64,000 nucleotides of DNA from Myxococcus guangdongensis (GCF_024198255.1 NZ_JAJVKW010000019.1:122017-186016); one strand, 5' to 3'; positions 26,543 through 35,640 are shown, numbered from the stretch's first letter. Program-made: numbers and translations. The notes: generated by a model from the sequence alone, not told the origin.

Positions 26543-29155
26543 ATGTCCAATGATGGCAAGGAACCGAGGCCGCAGGGTGCAGGTGACGTCAATGGGAAGG
26601 CACCTTCCCTCCAGATAGTGAATGGCGCGCGCACCGTGCCTCCACGTCACGGCACGCCACCGCCGCACGGCGCGTCGAGGGCCGCTCCGCCCAACGGGCA
26701 GCGTGAGCCCACTTCAAATGGCGCAGCCAACCGCCCCGCGACTCCGAATGGTTCGACCCACCGCCCCACCTCTCCGCCGGTGTCCATCGGACGAGCGCCG
26801 TCATCCACACAGGCGCCTGACCGCGCCGCGCCACCTGGAGCGCCACCGGCCACGAGAGCTCCATCGACATCCCCGTCGTTGACCTCTGCTTCGGGAGCCA
26901 CCCCTTCCGGCCCGGGCGGCGCCTCCCGTGCTTCAGGTGGCCCTTCAACCAGCTCGGGAGCCGAGGCCTCCGGTTCGGAAGGCCCCTCCCGCACCTCGGG
27001 AGGCCCCTCAAACATCTCGGGGCCTCCGTCCTCCAGCGCGCAGAGCACCTCCCGCTCCATGGGAGCGACCTCCAGCGCGGGCACCACGTCTCGCGCCTCA
27101 GGAGGCCCACCCCCTGTCCCGGGAGCGCCCGCCGACGCGGGAGGCTCGTCTCGCGCCACGGGAGCGCCCTCCCCTGCTTCGGCACGCGTGCCCACGGGAG
27201 CTCCCGGCCCGACGTCCGCGCGGGGGCCCTCGACGCCTCCCATCGGGCCTGAGAGCGTCGTCCGCGAGACGCCCCCTGCGGCCCGCGCCGCGCTCGAGCA
27301 GCTGAAGAACGACCCGGCAGCGGCCCCCATCGACCCGGAGCTCGAGTCCGCCGCGGGCTTCACCCACTTCGACACCGCGTCGAGCGCGGACAACCTGCTC
27401 ACGGTGCTGCTCACTCGCGCGGACCTGCACCTGCTCGCGTCGCAGACGCTGGTGCGGGTGAAGTCTCGCGAGGATGGCCGCGCCTACCTGGGCGTCGTCG
27501 TCAAGGGCCCCTTCGCCGAACCCAACGCGGTCCCCGCCAACTCGACGATGGCCGTCGGCGTCGTCACGCACGGCAAGAAGCTCACGTACACGTTCGACTA
27601 CCACGGCCGCGCGGAGGTGGAGCTGCTCGGCGAAGAAGTGGAAGGCACCCTCAAGCCGCCCCGCTTCCGTCCTCGCCCACAGAGCCCCGTGTTCGTGCTG
27701 ACGGACGAGGAGAGCCAGCGCGTGCTCGGTGTCGGTGGAGACATGTGCCTGGGTGTCGTCGTCGGGTACGAGCAGATGGAGGCCCGGATCAGTCCCAGCG
27801 ACAAGTCCGTCCTCCCTCGCCACACCGGCATCATCGGGACGACGGGTGGCGGCAAGTCCACCACCGTGGCCACGCTCGTCCACCGCGCCCAGTCACAAGG
27901 CATCGCCACCATCGTGTTCGACGTCGAGGGCGAGTACACCCACGTGGACGAGCCCACCGACCATGAGCCCATGCTCGAGGCCCTCAAGCGCCGGGGCCAG
28001 CGCGCCGAGGGTGTCCGCGACCTGCACATCCATCACCTCATCGGCCGCGCCAGCCGCAACCCTCGTCATCGCAACCTGCACCGCTTCTCCCTCAACTTCT
28101 CCAGCCTCTCGCCCTACGCCATCGCGGAGATTCTCGGCCTGTCGGATGCCCAGCAGGAGCGCTTCCTCAAGGCCTACGACGTCACCAAGCAACTGCTGGA
28201 GGACTTCGAGGTCTTCCCGCAGACGGACGAAGAGAAGCGCCAGGCGCTCGAAGTGGACGAGATGTCCACGGGCTATCCCAAGATGACCATCCAGCACCTG
28301 CTGGATGTCGTGAACGCCTACATCTACAGCCTGGGCGACGAGAACCGCGGTGAGACGCCCCGAAGCCGCTCACGCACCCGGCGAAGGGAGACGACCGCCG
28401 AAGCCGGTGAAGCCGAGGACGAGGCCGACGAGGCAACGACGCCGACCGGTCCTTCTCTTCAAAGCGAGTTCAAGGCCAACCGAGGCATGGTCATGAGACG
28501 CGTCATGGCCCAGAGCAGCCGCAACGCGGTGAGCTGGAAGACGCTCTACGGCAAGCTCCACCGTCTGCGCCGGCTCAACATCTTCGACATGGGCTCGGTG
28601 CCCGGCCCCGCGTACAACTCGATGCTCGCGCCGGGCCGCGTGTCCGTCATCGACCTGTCGGATACGGACTCGCCGCAGCTCAACAACCTGGTCATCGCGG
28701 ATGTCCTCCGGGGACTCCAGGAAGCCCAGGAGGTCCGCTACGAGAAGGCCAACGCCCAGGACCAGGCCGTGCCTCCCGTGCTCATCATCATCGAGGAAGC
28801 CCACGAGTTCCTCTCCGCCAGCCGCATCAGCCAGATGCCCGTCCTCTTCGAACAGGTGGCTCGCATCGCCAAACGCGGCCGCAAGCGCTGGCTCGGACTC
28901 GTGTTCGTCACCCAGCTCCCTCAACACCTCCCCAACGAGGTGCTCGGCCTGCTCAACAACTTCATCATCCACAAGATGACCGACAGCACCGTCATCTCCC
29001 GCATGCAACGCACCGTGGGCAGCATCGACGAGAGCCTCTGGAATCGCGTGACACGGCTCGCGCCAGGACAGGCCCTCGTCTCCTTCAGCAACTTCGCGCG
29101 CCCGCTCATGGTCGCCGTCGACCCCGCGCCCGTGAAACGCCTGCTCGTCGATTGA
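26543..29155 (+). CDS. HerA-like hexameric ATPase with long disordered N-terminus
   Basis: 870 residues. About 1-245 are Ser/Pro/Gly/Ala-rich low complexity with repeated SSRASGGP-type blocks, very unusual for HerA. The ATPase starts after about 250 with a HAS-barrel-like region (LRVKSREDGRAYLGVVVKGPF; NSTMAVGVVTHGKKLTYTFDYHGRAEVELLGE). Walker A GTTGGGKST (about 432), DVEGEYTHV, Walker B PPVLIIIEEAHEFL (about 745), sensor/arginine region GRKRWLGLVFVTQLPQHLPNEVLGLLNN and the C-terminal brace (APGQALVSFSNFARPLMVAVDPAP) follow. HerA translocates DNA with a nuclease partner, in repair and in antiphage systems. Last gene of the 23653-29155 operon. Confidence 0.86.
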   Translation: MSNDGKEPRPQGAGDVNGKAPSLQIVNGARTVPPRHGTPPPHGASRAAPPNGQREPTSNGAANRPATPNGSTHRPTSPPVSIGRAPSSTQAPDRAAPPGAPPATRAPSTSPSLTSASGATPSGPGGASRASGGPSTSSGAEASGSEGPSRTSGGPSNISGPPSSSAQSTSRSMGATSSAGTTSRASGGPPPVPGAPADAGGSSRATGAPSPASARVPTGAPGPTSARGPSTPPIGPESVVRETPPAARAALEQLKNDPAAAPIDPELESAAGFTHFDTASSADNLLTVLLTRADLHLLASQTLVRVKSREDGRAYLGVVVKGPFAEPNAVPANSTMAVGVVTHGKKLTYTFDYHGRAEVELLGEEVEGTLKPPRFRPRPQSPVFVLTDEESQRVLGVGGDMCLGVVVGYEQMEARISPSDKSVLPRHTGIIGTTGGGKSTTVATLVHRAQSQGIATIVFDVEGEYTHVDEPTDHEPMLEALKRRGQRAEGVRDLHIHHLIGRASRNPRHRNLHRFSLNFSSLSPYAIAEILGLSDAQQERFLKAYDVTKQLLEDFEVFPQTDEEKRQALEVDEMSTGYPKMTIQHLLDVVNAYIYSLGDENRGETPRSRSRTRRRETTAEAGEAEDEADEATTPTGPSLQSEFKANRGMVMRRVMAQSSRNAVSWKTLYGKLHRLRRLNIFDMGSVPGPAYNSMLAPGRVSVIDLSDTDSPQLNNLVIADVLRGLQEAQEVRYEKANAQDQAVPPVLIIIEEAHEFLSASRISQMPVLFEQVARIAKRGRKRWLGLVFVTQLPQHLPNEVLGLLNNFIIHKMTDSTVISRMQRTVGSIDESLWNRVTRLAPGQALVSFSNFARPLMVAVDPAPVKRLLVD

Positions 29156-29201
29156 ACACGCATCCAAATCCACCCGGGGAGGCATGGTATGACGCGCCAC
29201 C

Positions 29202-30041
29202 ATGCCGCCCTCGGAGACCGAGTCCTACCTCCTCGACTACCACCGCCGCCTCGCGGGAGTGACGGCGCGGTGGTTCTCCCGCACGCCCGTGACTCGAGGC
29301 GACCACCGCTTCGCCTCGACCTACGCGCTGCTCGCCGCCGAAGTCCCCTCGGACTCGCACGAGCACACGGTGCTCGACCTGGCCTGCGGTGATGGCTACC
29401 TGCTGGCGCAGCTGGCCCAGCGCGAGCCGCACCGTCCCCGACTCCTCGGCCTGGACATGAGCGCCGATGAGCTCGCCCACGCCCAGGCCCGACTCCACGG
29501 CGCCGCCACGCTCCACCAGGGATTCGCGCAGTCACTCCCCTTCGAGGACGACAGCCTCGACGTCGTGCTGAGCCACCTGGCCCTCATGCTGATGGACGAC
29601 TGCGAACAGGTCCTCTCCGAGGTCCGCCGCGCGCTCAAGCCCGACGGCAAGCTGTCCTGCGTGGTCGGCGGAGGCTTCGCGCCCACGGGCTCGCTGGCGG
29701 TGTTCCGCGAGCTGATGAAGCCCGCCATCGAATCACAGCCGCGTCCCCTGCTGAGCCTGGGCGACACGCGCTTCCGCTCCACCGAAGGACTCCAGCAGCT
29801 CTTCGGCCTCGCCTTCCAACACGTCGACGTCTTCGACCTCCGGGTCCACGACGGCGGCACCCCCGAGTATGTCTGGGACTCGCTCGCCCAGACGTATGAC
29901 GCCGACCAGCTCTCCGCCGCCACCCGCGAGGACGTCCGCAAGGCCTTCCTGGCTGCCGTGGAGCCCATGCGAGACTCCGCTGGAAACATCTCCTGCCACT
30001 GGAGCATGCGGCAGGTGACGGCACGTGCCCCGCGACGCTGA
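29202..30041 (+). CDS. Class I SAM-dependent methyltransferase
   Basis: 279 residues. Rossmann-type methyltransferase with motif I VLDLACGDGYLLAQL, motif II LLGLDMSADELAHAQAR, motif III-like LPFEDDSLDVVLSHLALML and post-motif LKPDGKLSCVVGG (Methyltransf_11 pattern). Fits small-molecule methyltransferases of the UbiE/COQ5-like type; the substrate is not evident. Starts 46 bp after herA on the same strand, so may be transcribed with it by read-through, though function suggests otherwise. Confidence 0.82.
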   Translation: MPPSETESYLLDYHRRLAGVTARWFSRTPVTRGDHRFASTYALLAAEVPSDSHEHTVLDLACGDGYLLAQLAQREPHRPRLLGLDMSADELAHAQARLHGAATLHQGFAQSLPFEDDSLDVVLSHLALMLMDDCEQVLSEVRRALKPDGKLSCVVGGGFAPTGSLAVFRELMKPAIESQPRPLLSLGDTRFRSTEGLQQLFGLAFQHVDVFDLRVHDGGTPEYVWDSLAQTYDADQLSAATREDVRKAFLAAVEPMRDSAGNISCHWSMRQVTARAPRR

Positions 30042-30172
30042 AGGCTGGCATTGAGGTGACGAATGCGTGGCCTTGTCGTCCACGCGACAAGGTCACCGAC
30101 TCGTGATGCGGTGGGCATGCTTCGCCATGCGACTCAATCTCCTTCGCCCTCCTGGCGATTGGAGACATGCCC

Positions 30173-31330
30173 ATGCAGCGCAGGAACTTCCTTCGACTCA
30201 CCGCGATGAGCAGCGGAATCCTGGTCCTGGGGCCCGGCTTCTGGCGCGCGGCCTATGCCGCTCCCGCCCGACCGGGGCCCGGCCCCTATGGCGCCATCGC
30301 CGGCTCACCCGATGCGCAGGGATTGAGGCTCCCCGCGGGCTTCACCTCGCGCATCCTCGCCCAGACCGGACAGAACGTCCCCGGTACCCACTACCCCTGG
30401 CACGTCGCGCCGGATGGTGGTGCTTGCTTCGACACCGGCGACGGAGGCTGGGTCTACGTCTCCAACAGCGAGATTCCGCTCCTGGGCGGCGTGTCCTCCC
30501 TCCGCTTCGATGGCGGCGGCAACGTGGTGGACGCCTACCGCATCCTCTCCAACACGAGCGTCAACTGCGCCGGAGGCCCCACCCCCTGGGGCACCTGGCT
30601 GTCGTGTGAGGAATGGGACCTGGGCCACGTCTGGGAATGCGACCCGCGCTCCCCCTCCCAGGGCCAGCGCCGCTCGGCCCTCGGCGCCTTCACCCACGAG
30701 GCCGTGGCCGTGGACCCGGTGGGACAATGCCTGTACCTCACCGAGGACCGCCCCGAGGGCCGGTTCTACCGCTTCACGCCCTCGCAGTGGCCCTCGCTCG
30801 GCGCCGGGCGCCTGGAGGCCGCGAAGCTCCATGGCAACGCACTGGACGGCACCGCGAGCTTCAGCTGGGTGAAGGTCTCCGCGTCACGCTCGGCCTCGCT
30901 CCAGCTCGAGCGCTTCCTCACCACCGGCTTCGACGGCGGCGAGGGCTGCTGGTACGACAGCGGCACCGTCTACTTCACCACCAAGGGCGACAACCGCGTG
31001 TGGGCTCACACCCCCGCCACCGGCCAGGTCGAAATCATCTACGACGACGACCTCTACCCGGACTCGCCCCTTCGCGGCGTGGACAACATCACCATGTCCC
31101 GCTCGGGTGACCTCTTCGTCGCGGAGGACGGCGGAGACTTGCAGCTGTGCCTCATCACCCCGGGCCCCGAGCGCACCGTGGCCCCCTTCCTCCAGCTCGA
31201 GGGGCACGCGGGCTCCGAGCTCACCGGCCCCGCCTTCAGCCCCGATGGCCGGCGCCTGTACTTCAGCTCGCAGCGCGGGACGGACGGCACCACCGGCGTC
31301 ACTTTCGAGGTGAGCGGGCCGTTCCGCTGA
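30173..31330 (+). CDS. Tat-exported PhoX-like (DUF839) protein
   Basis: 385 residues. Twin-arginine signal RRNFLRL at residues 3-9 followed by a hydrophobic stretch and AYA cleavage-like site. The body has the calcium/beta-propeller motifs of the PhoX alkaline phosphatase superfamily (HVAPDGGACFDTGDGGWVYVSNSE, WGTWLSCEEWDLGHVWECDP, FTHEAVAVDPVGQCLYLTEDRP, GCWYDSGTVYFTTKGDNRVWAHTP, ISRSGDLFVAEDGGDLQLCLI-like text). PhoX proteins bind iron and calcium and cleave phosphoesters at the cell surface. ATG 30173 is preferred to 30167 because GGAG is eight bases upstream of it but only two from the other. Confidence 0.83.
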   Translation: MQRRNFLRLTAMSSGILVLGPGFWRAAYAAPARPGPGPYGAIAGSPDAQGLRLPAGFTSRILAQTGQNVPGTHYPWHVAPDGGACFDTGDGGWVYVSNSEIPLLGGVSSLRFDGGGNVVDAYRILSNTSVNCAGGPTPWGTWLSCEEWDLGHVWECDPRSPSQGQRRSALGAFTHEAVAVDPVGQCLYLTEDRPEGRFYRFTPSQWPSLGAGRLEAAKLHGNALDGTASFSWVKVSASRSASLQLERFLTTGFDGGEGCWYDSGTVYFTTKGDNRVWAHTPATGQVEIIYDDDLYPDSPLRGVDNITMSRSGDLFVAEDGGDLQLCLITPGPERTVAPFLQLEGHAGSELTGPAFSPDGRRLYFSSQRGTDGTTGVTFEVSGPFR

Positions 31331-31339
31331 GAGACACGA

Positions 31340-31372
31340 CGCCCCGCGCGGGGGATGGCCTCGCGCGGGGCG
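31340..31372. terminator. Strong hairpin between convergent genes
   Basis: Perfect 11-bp stem CGCCCCGCGCG (31340-31350)/CGCGCGGGGCG (31362-31372) with an 11-base loop, in the gap between the PhoX-like gene and the converging secreted-protein gene. No T-run, so it may act with Rho or protect ends. Confidence 0.6.
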
Positions 31373-31382
31373 CCAGCACGAC

Positions 31383-32084
31383 TCAGGGCGAGTAGTAGAA
31401 CGCGTTGCCCCAGACAAAGGCGGACTTCCCGGGCGGCGGCGTGCCCAGGTAGCAGTTGGCGCCGTCGAACCAGCCGTACTCACACGTGTTGTTCGGGCCG
31501 CGCGTGATGTAATAGTTGTTGGCGTGGATGAAGGGCGAGCCGTCCGTCGCGGGGACAGCGGCCACGTAGCAGTTGGCGCTATCGAAGCCCGCCTTGATGG
31601 TGTTGCCCAGCCAGCTCACGTCACCGGGGCAGGCGTCACCGGGCACGCCCACGACGAAGCTGGAGCTGCACACCGTCTGACCCGCCGTGTTGGCGACGTT
31701 CATCGTCACCGTCGAGTAACGACCCGGCAGGGCGCCGGCCGCCATGATGAAGCTCAGGTAGAGCGTCGTCGAAGAGCCGATGAAGCCCTTCTGCCCGTTA
31801 CTCCAGCTCACACCGGGCGCCGCGCTGAAGGCCAGGTTGATGAGCCCGGCGCTGCCGGAGAACGACGCCGTGATGATGTACGTGCCGTAGGCCAGCCCCG
31901 AGACGTTGATGGTGTCCGCGTACGACGTCCCCGGCGCCACCGAGGTGTTGGTGGGCCAGCTCGTACACTGGGCCTCGGCGCGCACCGGCGCCCCCAGGGC
32001 GAGCGCCACCGCGGCGACAGCCACCAGCGTGCCAAGACGAGACATACCCATGCGTCCACGAGACGATGAAGAAACAGCGTGCAT
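31383..32084 (-). CDS. Secreted protein with tandem C-terminal ANCY-type motifs
   Basis: 233 residues from the ATG at 32084, chosen because GGAGG lies five bases upstream. A long basic n-region then the hydrophobic core LGTLVAVAAVALALGAPVRAEAQ indicates a Sec signal. The middle (about 45-150) looks like a beta-sandwich (SYADTINVSGLAYGTYIITASFSG; YLSFIMAAGALPGRYSTVTMNVAN). The C-terminus has two related segments, FDSANCYVAAVPATDGSPFIHANNYYI and FDGANCYLGTPPPGKSAFVWGNAFYY, each with one Cys and aromatic end. I have seen this ANCY pattern in several exported myxobacterial proteins, but its function is unknown. Confidence 0.7.
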   Translation of the reverse strand: MHAVSSSSRGRMGMSRLGTLVAVAAVALALGAPVRAEAQCTSWPTNTSVAPGTSYADTINVSGLAYGTYIITASFSGSAGLINLAFSAAPGVSWSNGQKGFIGSSTTLYLSFIMAAGALPGRYSTVTMNVANTAGQTVCSSSFVVGVPGDACPGDVSWLGNTIKAGFDSANCYVAAVPATDGSPFIHANNYYITRGPNNTCEYGWFDGANCYLGTPPPGKSAFVWGNAFYYSP

Positions 32085-32492
32085 ACGACCTCCAGGTGAT
32101 GCGCGCACTCTGCTGTGATTGACGGCTCAAAAACAAGACACAACATCAACATTTCACGACACGCCACTCCGAGCTGTGACGCTCGACGCTACACGTCTGA
32201 CAGCGACGTCCCGAACACGTGATGACACATTGAAACTGTAGCGACCCACGCCACAGCCGAGTCAGCTTTGTCAGCCATCCGCTGTAACACCACTCGTCAC
32301 AACCGAGACACCACCACCCGACCCTGTCTCCGACCGTCCCCCAAACGTCACGGAGCCCCGCCCGCTCCAACAGGTCCTCTCGCTCCGGGTGTGTCCTCTG
32401 AGCGGCGGACCGTCGCCCCGAGCCGTCGACCAGGCGTCGCCCCTCTCAGAAAGGGCGCGGCGCGGGCGGGAAACTGGCGTATGGAGCGCTCC
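32085..32492. other. Divergent spacer between the secreted-protein gene and folD
   Basis: 408 bp, noticeably less GC-rich over 32100-32330 than its surroundings. Open frames here are unconvincing. It must hold the promoters of both flanking genes; no clear -35/-10 pair, operator or RNA structure was recognised. Confidence 0.5.
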
Positions 32493-33377
32493 ATGGCGCG
32501 GAACATCGATGGAACCGAGATCAGCCGGGTGATGCGGGCAGAGATGGCCCAGCAGGTCGCCGAGCTCCTGGCCCAGGGAATCATTCCGGGGCTCTCCGTG
32601 GTGTTGGTGGGCAACAACCCCGCCAGCCAGGCCTACGTGGCGAGCAAGACCCGCGCGTGCGAGGCGCTCGGCATGCGCGGGCAGACGCTCAACCTGCCCG
32701 AGGAGGTCTCCCAGGAGGAGCTCTTCTCCGTCATCGACCGGCTCAACCAGGACCCCGCCGTCCACGGCATCCTCGTCCAGCTCCCCCTCCCTGCGCACCT
32801 TCCCTACAAGGCCGTGCTGGAGCACATCGACCCGGACAAGGACGTGGACGGCTTCCACCCGCGCAACGCGGGCCTGGCCTTCGTGGGAGACCCGCGCGCC
32901 TTCATCCCGTGCACGCCCGCGGGCATCCTCGAGATGCTGCGCCGGGAGAACATCTCCACCCGGGGCAGGCACGTGGTCATCGTGGGCAGGAGCCTCATCG
33001 TCAGCAAGCCGCTGGCGTCGCTGCTCATGGCCCCCGGCCCGGACGCCACCGTCACCCTCACCCACCGGCACACCCCGGACCTGGCCTCCTTCACCCGTCA
33101 GGCGGACATCCTCATCGTCGCCGTGGGCAAGCAGAACCTCATCACCCGCGACATGGTGAAGCCCGGCGTCGTGGTCATCGACGTGGGACAGAACCGCGTC
33201 GAGGACCCCGGCTCCGCGCGCGGCTTCCGCATGGTGGGCGACGTGGACTTCGACGGCGTCAGCCAGGTCGCCGAGGCCATCACCCCCGTCCCCGGCGGCG
33301 TGGGCCCCATGACCATCACCATGCTGCTGGCCAACACCCTCCAGGCCGCGCGGCAGTCCGCCCAGGCCCGCAAGTAG
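32493..33377 (+). CDS. folD: Bifunctional methylenetetrahydrofolate dehydrogenase/cyclohydrolase
   Basis: Cytoplasmic one-carbon enzyme interconverting 5,10-methylene-, 5,10-methenyl- and 10-formyl-tetrahydrofolate with NADP. 294 residues, the usual length. Key motifs: VGNNPASQAYVASK with catalytic Y48 and K52, VHGILVQLPLP, DVDGFHPRNAG, PCTPAGILEML, the nucleotide loop VIVGRSLIVSKPLASLL (normally IVGxP; Ser-Lys here is a small change), CHRHT replaced by THRHTPDL, and PVPGGVGPMT. ATG 32493 is preferred to 32481 for family length and an overlapping GGAG. Confidence 0.95.
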   Translation: MARNIDGTEISRVMRAEMAQQVAELLAQGIIPGLSVVLVGNNPASQAYVASKTRACEALGMRGQTLNLPEEVSQEELFSVIDRLNQDPAVHGILVQLPLPAHLPYKAVLEHIDPDKDVDGFHPRNAGLAFVGDPRAFIPCTPAGILEMLRRENISTRGRHVVIVGRSLIVSKPLASLLMAPGPDATVTLTHRHTPDLASFTRQADILIVAVGKQNLITRDMVKPGVVVIDVGQNRVEDPGSARGFRMVGDVDFDGVSQVAEAITPVPGGVGPMTITMLLANTLQAARQSAQARK

Positions 33378-33519
33378 CCACACCGGGGAGTCCACCGCGC
33401 CCCATCCCGGGGTGCGCACTCGGGCGCGACTCCGTGTGAATACATCGACGCGGCTTGCGTCGAGTACCGCACGTTTGCCGGCGCGACGACGCGTCAGCGC
33501 CATTCACGGACTCCCCACC

Positions 33520-34110
33520 ATGACGAAGCATGTCCTCGCCCTCGCCGGGCTGTGCCTCTGGCTGTTCACGCCGGGCACCGTCCACGCCGCGCCCCGCCCC
33601 TTCGATTTCTCCGCGCGCCACCGGTCCTCGGCCCTGCGGCTGACGTCCTCGCGCGTCGCGAGGGGTGTGATGGCGGAGGGCCACCGCCCGCGGGCCCTGC
33701 AAGCCGACGGGTACGAGGACGACACGTTCATCCCCACCCACGTCTGGCTCGTGCCCTTGATTCTCACGGGCGGGGGGCTCGTCGCGGGCATCGCCGTCTG
33801 CGCGAGCGGCGGGGTGGGCGACGGGGACTGCGGCAAGGCCATCCTGGGGGGAATCGTGGTCGGCGCGGCGCTCGGCCTGGGCTACCTGGAGCTGCTCGCG
33901 GACCTGGATGACGACGAGGACACCGAGGACTATGGCGGCTGCGTCGACAAGGCGTCCTGCCGTCAGGCCCAGCGCGGCGGCCCCCGCCCCACCCGGAAGG
34001 CCCAGCTCGCGCCCTCGCGCGGCCCGCAGCTGCGGCTCCCCCTGGGGCTCATGCCCACGGTGGGCCGGGTCAACGACGCCGCGGTGCTCGGCCTCGGCCG
34101 CAGCTTCTGA
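33520..34110 (+). CDS. Exported or membrane hypothetical protein with two hydrophobic segments
   Basis: 196 residues. A signal peptide-like start (MTKHVLALAGLCLWLFTPGTVHA), then two hydrophobic segments (VWLVPLILTGGGLVAGIAVCA and AILGGIVVGAALGLGYLELLA) separated by a short Gly/Asp/Cys loop, an acidic patch (DLDDDEDTEDYGG) and a basic Pro-rich tail. Possibly an envelope protein; no family recognised. Confidence 0.55.
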   Translation: MTKHVLALAGLCLWLFTPGTVHAAPRPFDFSARHRSSALRLTSSRVARGVMAEGHRPRALQADGYEDDTFIPTHVWLVPLILTGGGLVAGIAVCASGGVGDGDCGKAILGGIVVGAALGLGYLELLADLDDDEDTEDYGGCVDKASCRQAQRGGPRPTRKAQLAPSRGPQLRLPLGLMPTVGRVNDAAVLGLGRSF

Positions 34111-34122
34111 CAACTCCCAGCA

Positions 34123-34158
34123 ACTCCGGCCCCCCATGACAACGGGCGCGGCCGGAGT
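34123..34158. terminator. Hairpin between convergent genes
   Basis: 9-bp perfect stem ACTCCGGCC (34123-34131)/GGCCGGAGT (34150-34158) in the 64-bp gap between convergent genes. On the minus strand the stem is followed by GCTGGGAG, so no T-run. Confidence 0.55.
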
Positions 34159-34174
34159 GCCGTCCTCTTCCCAC

Positions 34175-34984
34175 TCAGTACATGAAGTTCAGCGCCGCGA
34201 TGTCCGTCGAGGTGAACTCCCCGTTCGTGCTCAGGGGCACGCACGTGTTCATGATGGAGCCGCCCGGCGTCGCGCTGGAGGGCGTCCCGGGGATGAGGAT
34301 GGCGCCTCCCGGGTTCGCGCCCTCGCGCACGGGCGTGCCTCCACAGCTGATGGCCGTGTTGAAGAAGTCCGTGTGGCGAAAGCCAATCGTGTGCCCCAGC
34401 TCATGCGTGAGGACGTGCTCGATGACGTTCAGCGGGTACGTGGACAGGCCCGTGCCGATCCAGATGGTTGAAAAGGGCAAACCTCCGGAAGGGTAGCCGC
34501 TCGCCCCGCTCGGGCCGCTGGGAAGCGAGGGGTTGACCACCACGTTGATGAGGGCGTGGCTGCCGGGCGGACACGCCGAGGGATTCGCGAGGCACGGATT
34601 GGCGGTGTAGAACGTGAGGCGCAGCCCCAGCGCGTTGTAGTTGGCGACGGCCTCCGCCAGGCCCGCGGCAACCGTCGAGGTGGCGGGAGACTGGAGCTGG
34701 ACGGTGATCTTCGTCACGGCGCTGGAGACCAGGTTCGTGGTCCGGTAGTGCTCGGCCCCCGCGCCTCCCGTGTCGAGCATCTCCCGCGAGGCCTGGAGGC
34801 TCACCACCGCGTCGCCTCCCACCTGGACCACGCCATCAGCCACCCGGATGTCGTCGGCCCGGAACCCCGCGGCCACCAGGTTCTCGACCGTCTCCCGCGT
34901 CGCGTCCTCGACGCCAGACTCGACACCACAGCCGACCATCCACGCGCAGCAAAGCCATGCAACCGCGGTCACCTGCTTCGTCAT
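34175..34984 (-). CDS. M57-type (dual-action HEIGH) metzincin protease, lipoprotein
   Basis: 269 residues. Lipobox-like signal ends at Cys19 (WMVGC). The C-terminal half carries the extended zinc motif HELGHTIGFRH (H194, H198, H204; catalytic E195), followed by the Met-turn-like GGSIMNTCVP. This is the myxobacterial M57 peptidase pattern (PF12388). The N-terminal part (VENLVAAGFRADDIRVADGVVQVGGDAVV) resembles the propeptide segment of this family. Probably cell-surface or secreted, helping predation or outer-membrane remodelling. ATG 34984 has GGGGAGAGG upstream. It is divergent from the I36 inhibitor-like gene 194 bp away. Confidence 0.86.
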   Translation of the reverse strand: MTKQVTAVAWLCCAWMVGCGVESGVEDATRETVENLVAAGFRADDIRVADGVVQVGGDAVVSLQASREMLDTGGAGAEHYRTTNLVSSAVTKITVQLQSPATSTVAAGLAEAVANYNALGLRLTFYTANPCLANPSACPPGSHALINVVVNPSLPSGPSGASGYPSGGLPFSTIWIGTGLSTYPLNVIEHVLTHELGHTIGFRHTDFFNTAISCGGTPVREGANPGGAILIPGTPSSATPGGSIMNTCVPLSTNGEFTSTDIAALNFMY

Positions 34985-35178
34985 CAGCCTCTCCCCGTCA
35001 GCGTTCGATGTGGACGTGCCATTACAGAAGCACGGCATCAATCCAAACCGACGGGCCGCGGGAAGTCCACCAGCGGATGGACGCAATCGCAGACGCGAAT
35101 CCCAGGCATTGACGGCACCAACGCCATGTCACCATGCGCCCGCGGCAAACGCCCCTGGCGGGCAGAGGAGACACCTGT

Positions 35179-35583
35179 ATGCACTGGCTCGATTTCCGTC
35201 GTCTCACGCGCGCGGGCTCATGGAGCCTCGGCGCCCTTCTCACGGTGGCGGGGCTCGCGACGGGCTCGCTGCTCCTGTCCCCGGCGCAGGCCCAGGCCGA
35301 TGACACGAATCCCTGTGCCTTCTCGGACGTGCTCTGCCTGTTCGATGGGGAGGACTACACCGGCGCGGTGTGGAACGTCCGGGCCTGGCCTCCGGGCACG
35401 TCCACCTGCGTGGGCCTGCCCGAGCACGGCTGGGAGGGCCGCGCGGAGTCCGCCATCAACCGGGGCACCCAGAACGCCTACCTGTATGCCGAAGAGGACT
35501 GCTCGGGCTACCCGGTGACGCTCCTGCCGGGCGAGTGGCTGAGCCCGCTCGAGTTCGCGCCCAAGAGCGTCTTCGTCTTCTGA
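35179..35583 (+). CDS. Secreted peptidase-inhibitor I36-like (beta/gamma-crystallin fold) protein
   Basis: 134 residues; signal peptide (about 1-38, ending SPAQAQA). The mature part has the crystallin/I36 pattern CAFSDVLCLFDGEDYTGAVWNVRAW, GLPEHGWEGRAESAINRGTQNAYLYAEEDCSGYPVTLLPGEW with four Cys. I36 proteins inhibit extracellular metalloproteases; an M57 protease gene lies next to it in the divergent direction, so inhibitor-enzyme pairing is a reasonable guess. ATG 35179 has GAGGAG eight bases upstream. Confidence 0.75.
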   Translation: MHWLDFRRLTRAGSWSLGALLTVAGLATGSLLLSPAQAQADDTNPCAFSDVLCLFDGEDYTGAVWNVRAWPPGTSTCVGLPEHGWEGRAESAINRGTQNAYLYAEEDCSGYPVTLLPGEWLSPLEFAPKSVFVF

Positions 35584-35591
35584 TGCGGGAC

Positions 35592-35631
35592 GGGGCGCGC
35601 CAGGGGACTCTTCGCCTCCCTGGCGCACCCC
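35592..35631. terminator. Hairpin between convergent genes
   Basis: GGGG-C-GCGCCAGGG (35592-35605)/CCCTGGCGC-A-CCCC (35618-35631): 13 pairs with a single mismatch, 12-base loop, in the 57-bp gap between the I36-like gene and the PPC-repeat gene. Confidence 0.62.
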
Positions 35632-35640
35632 TTCACCAGA

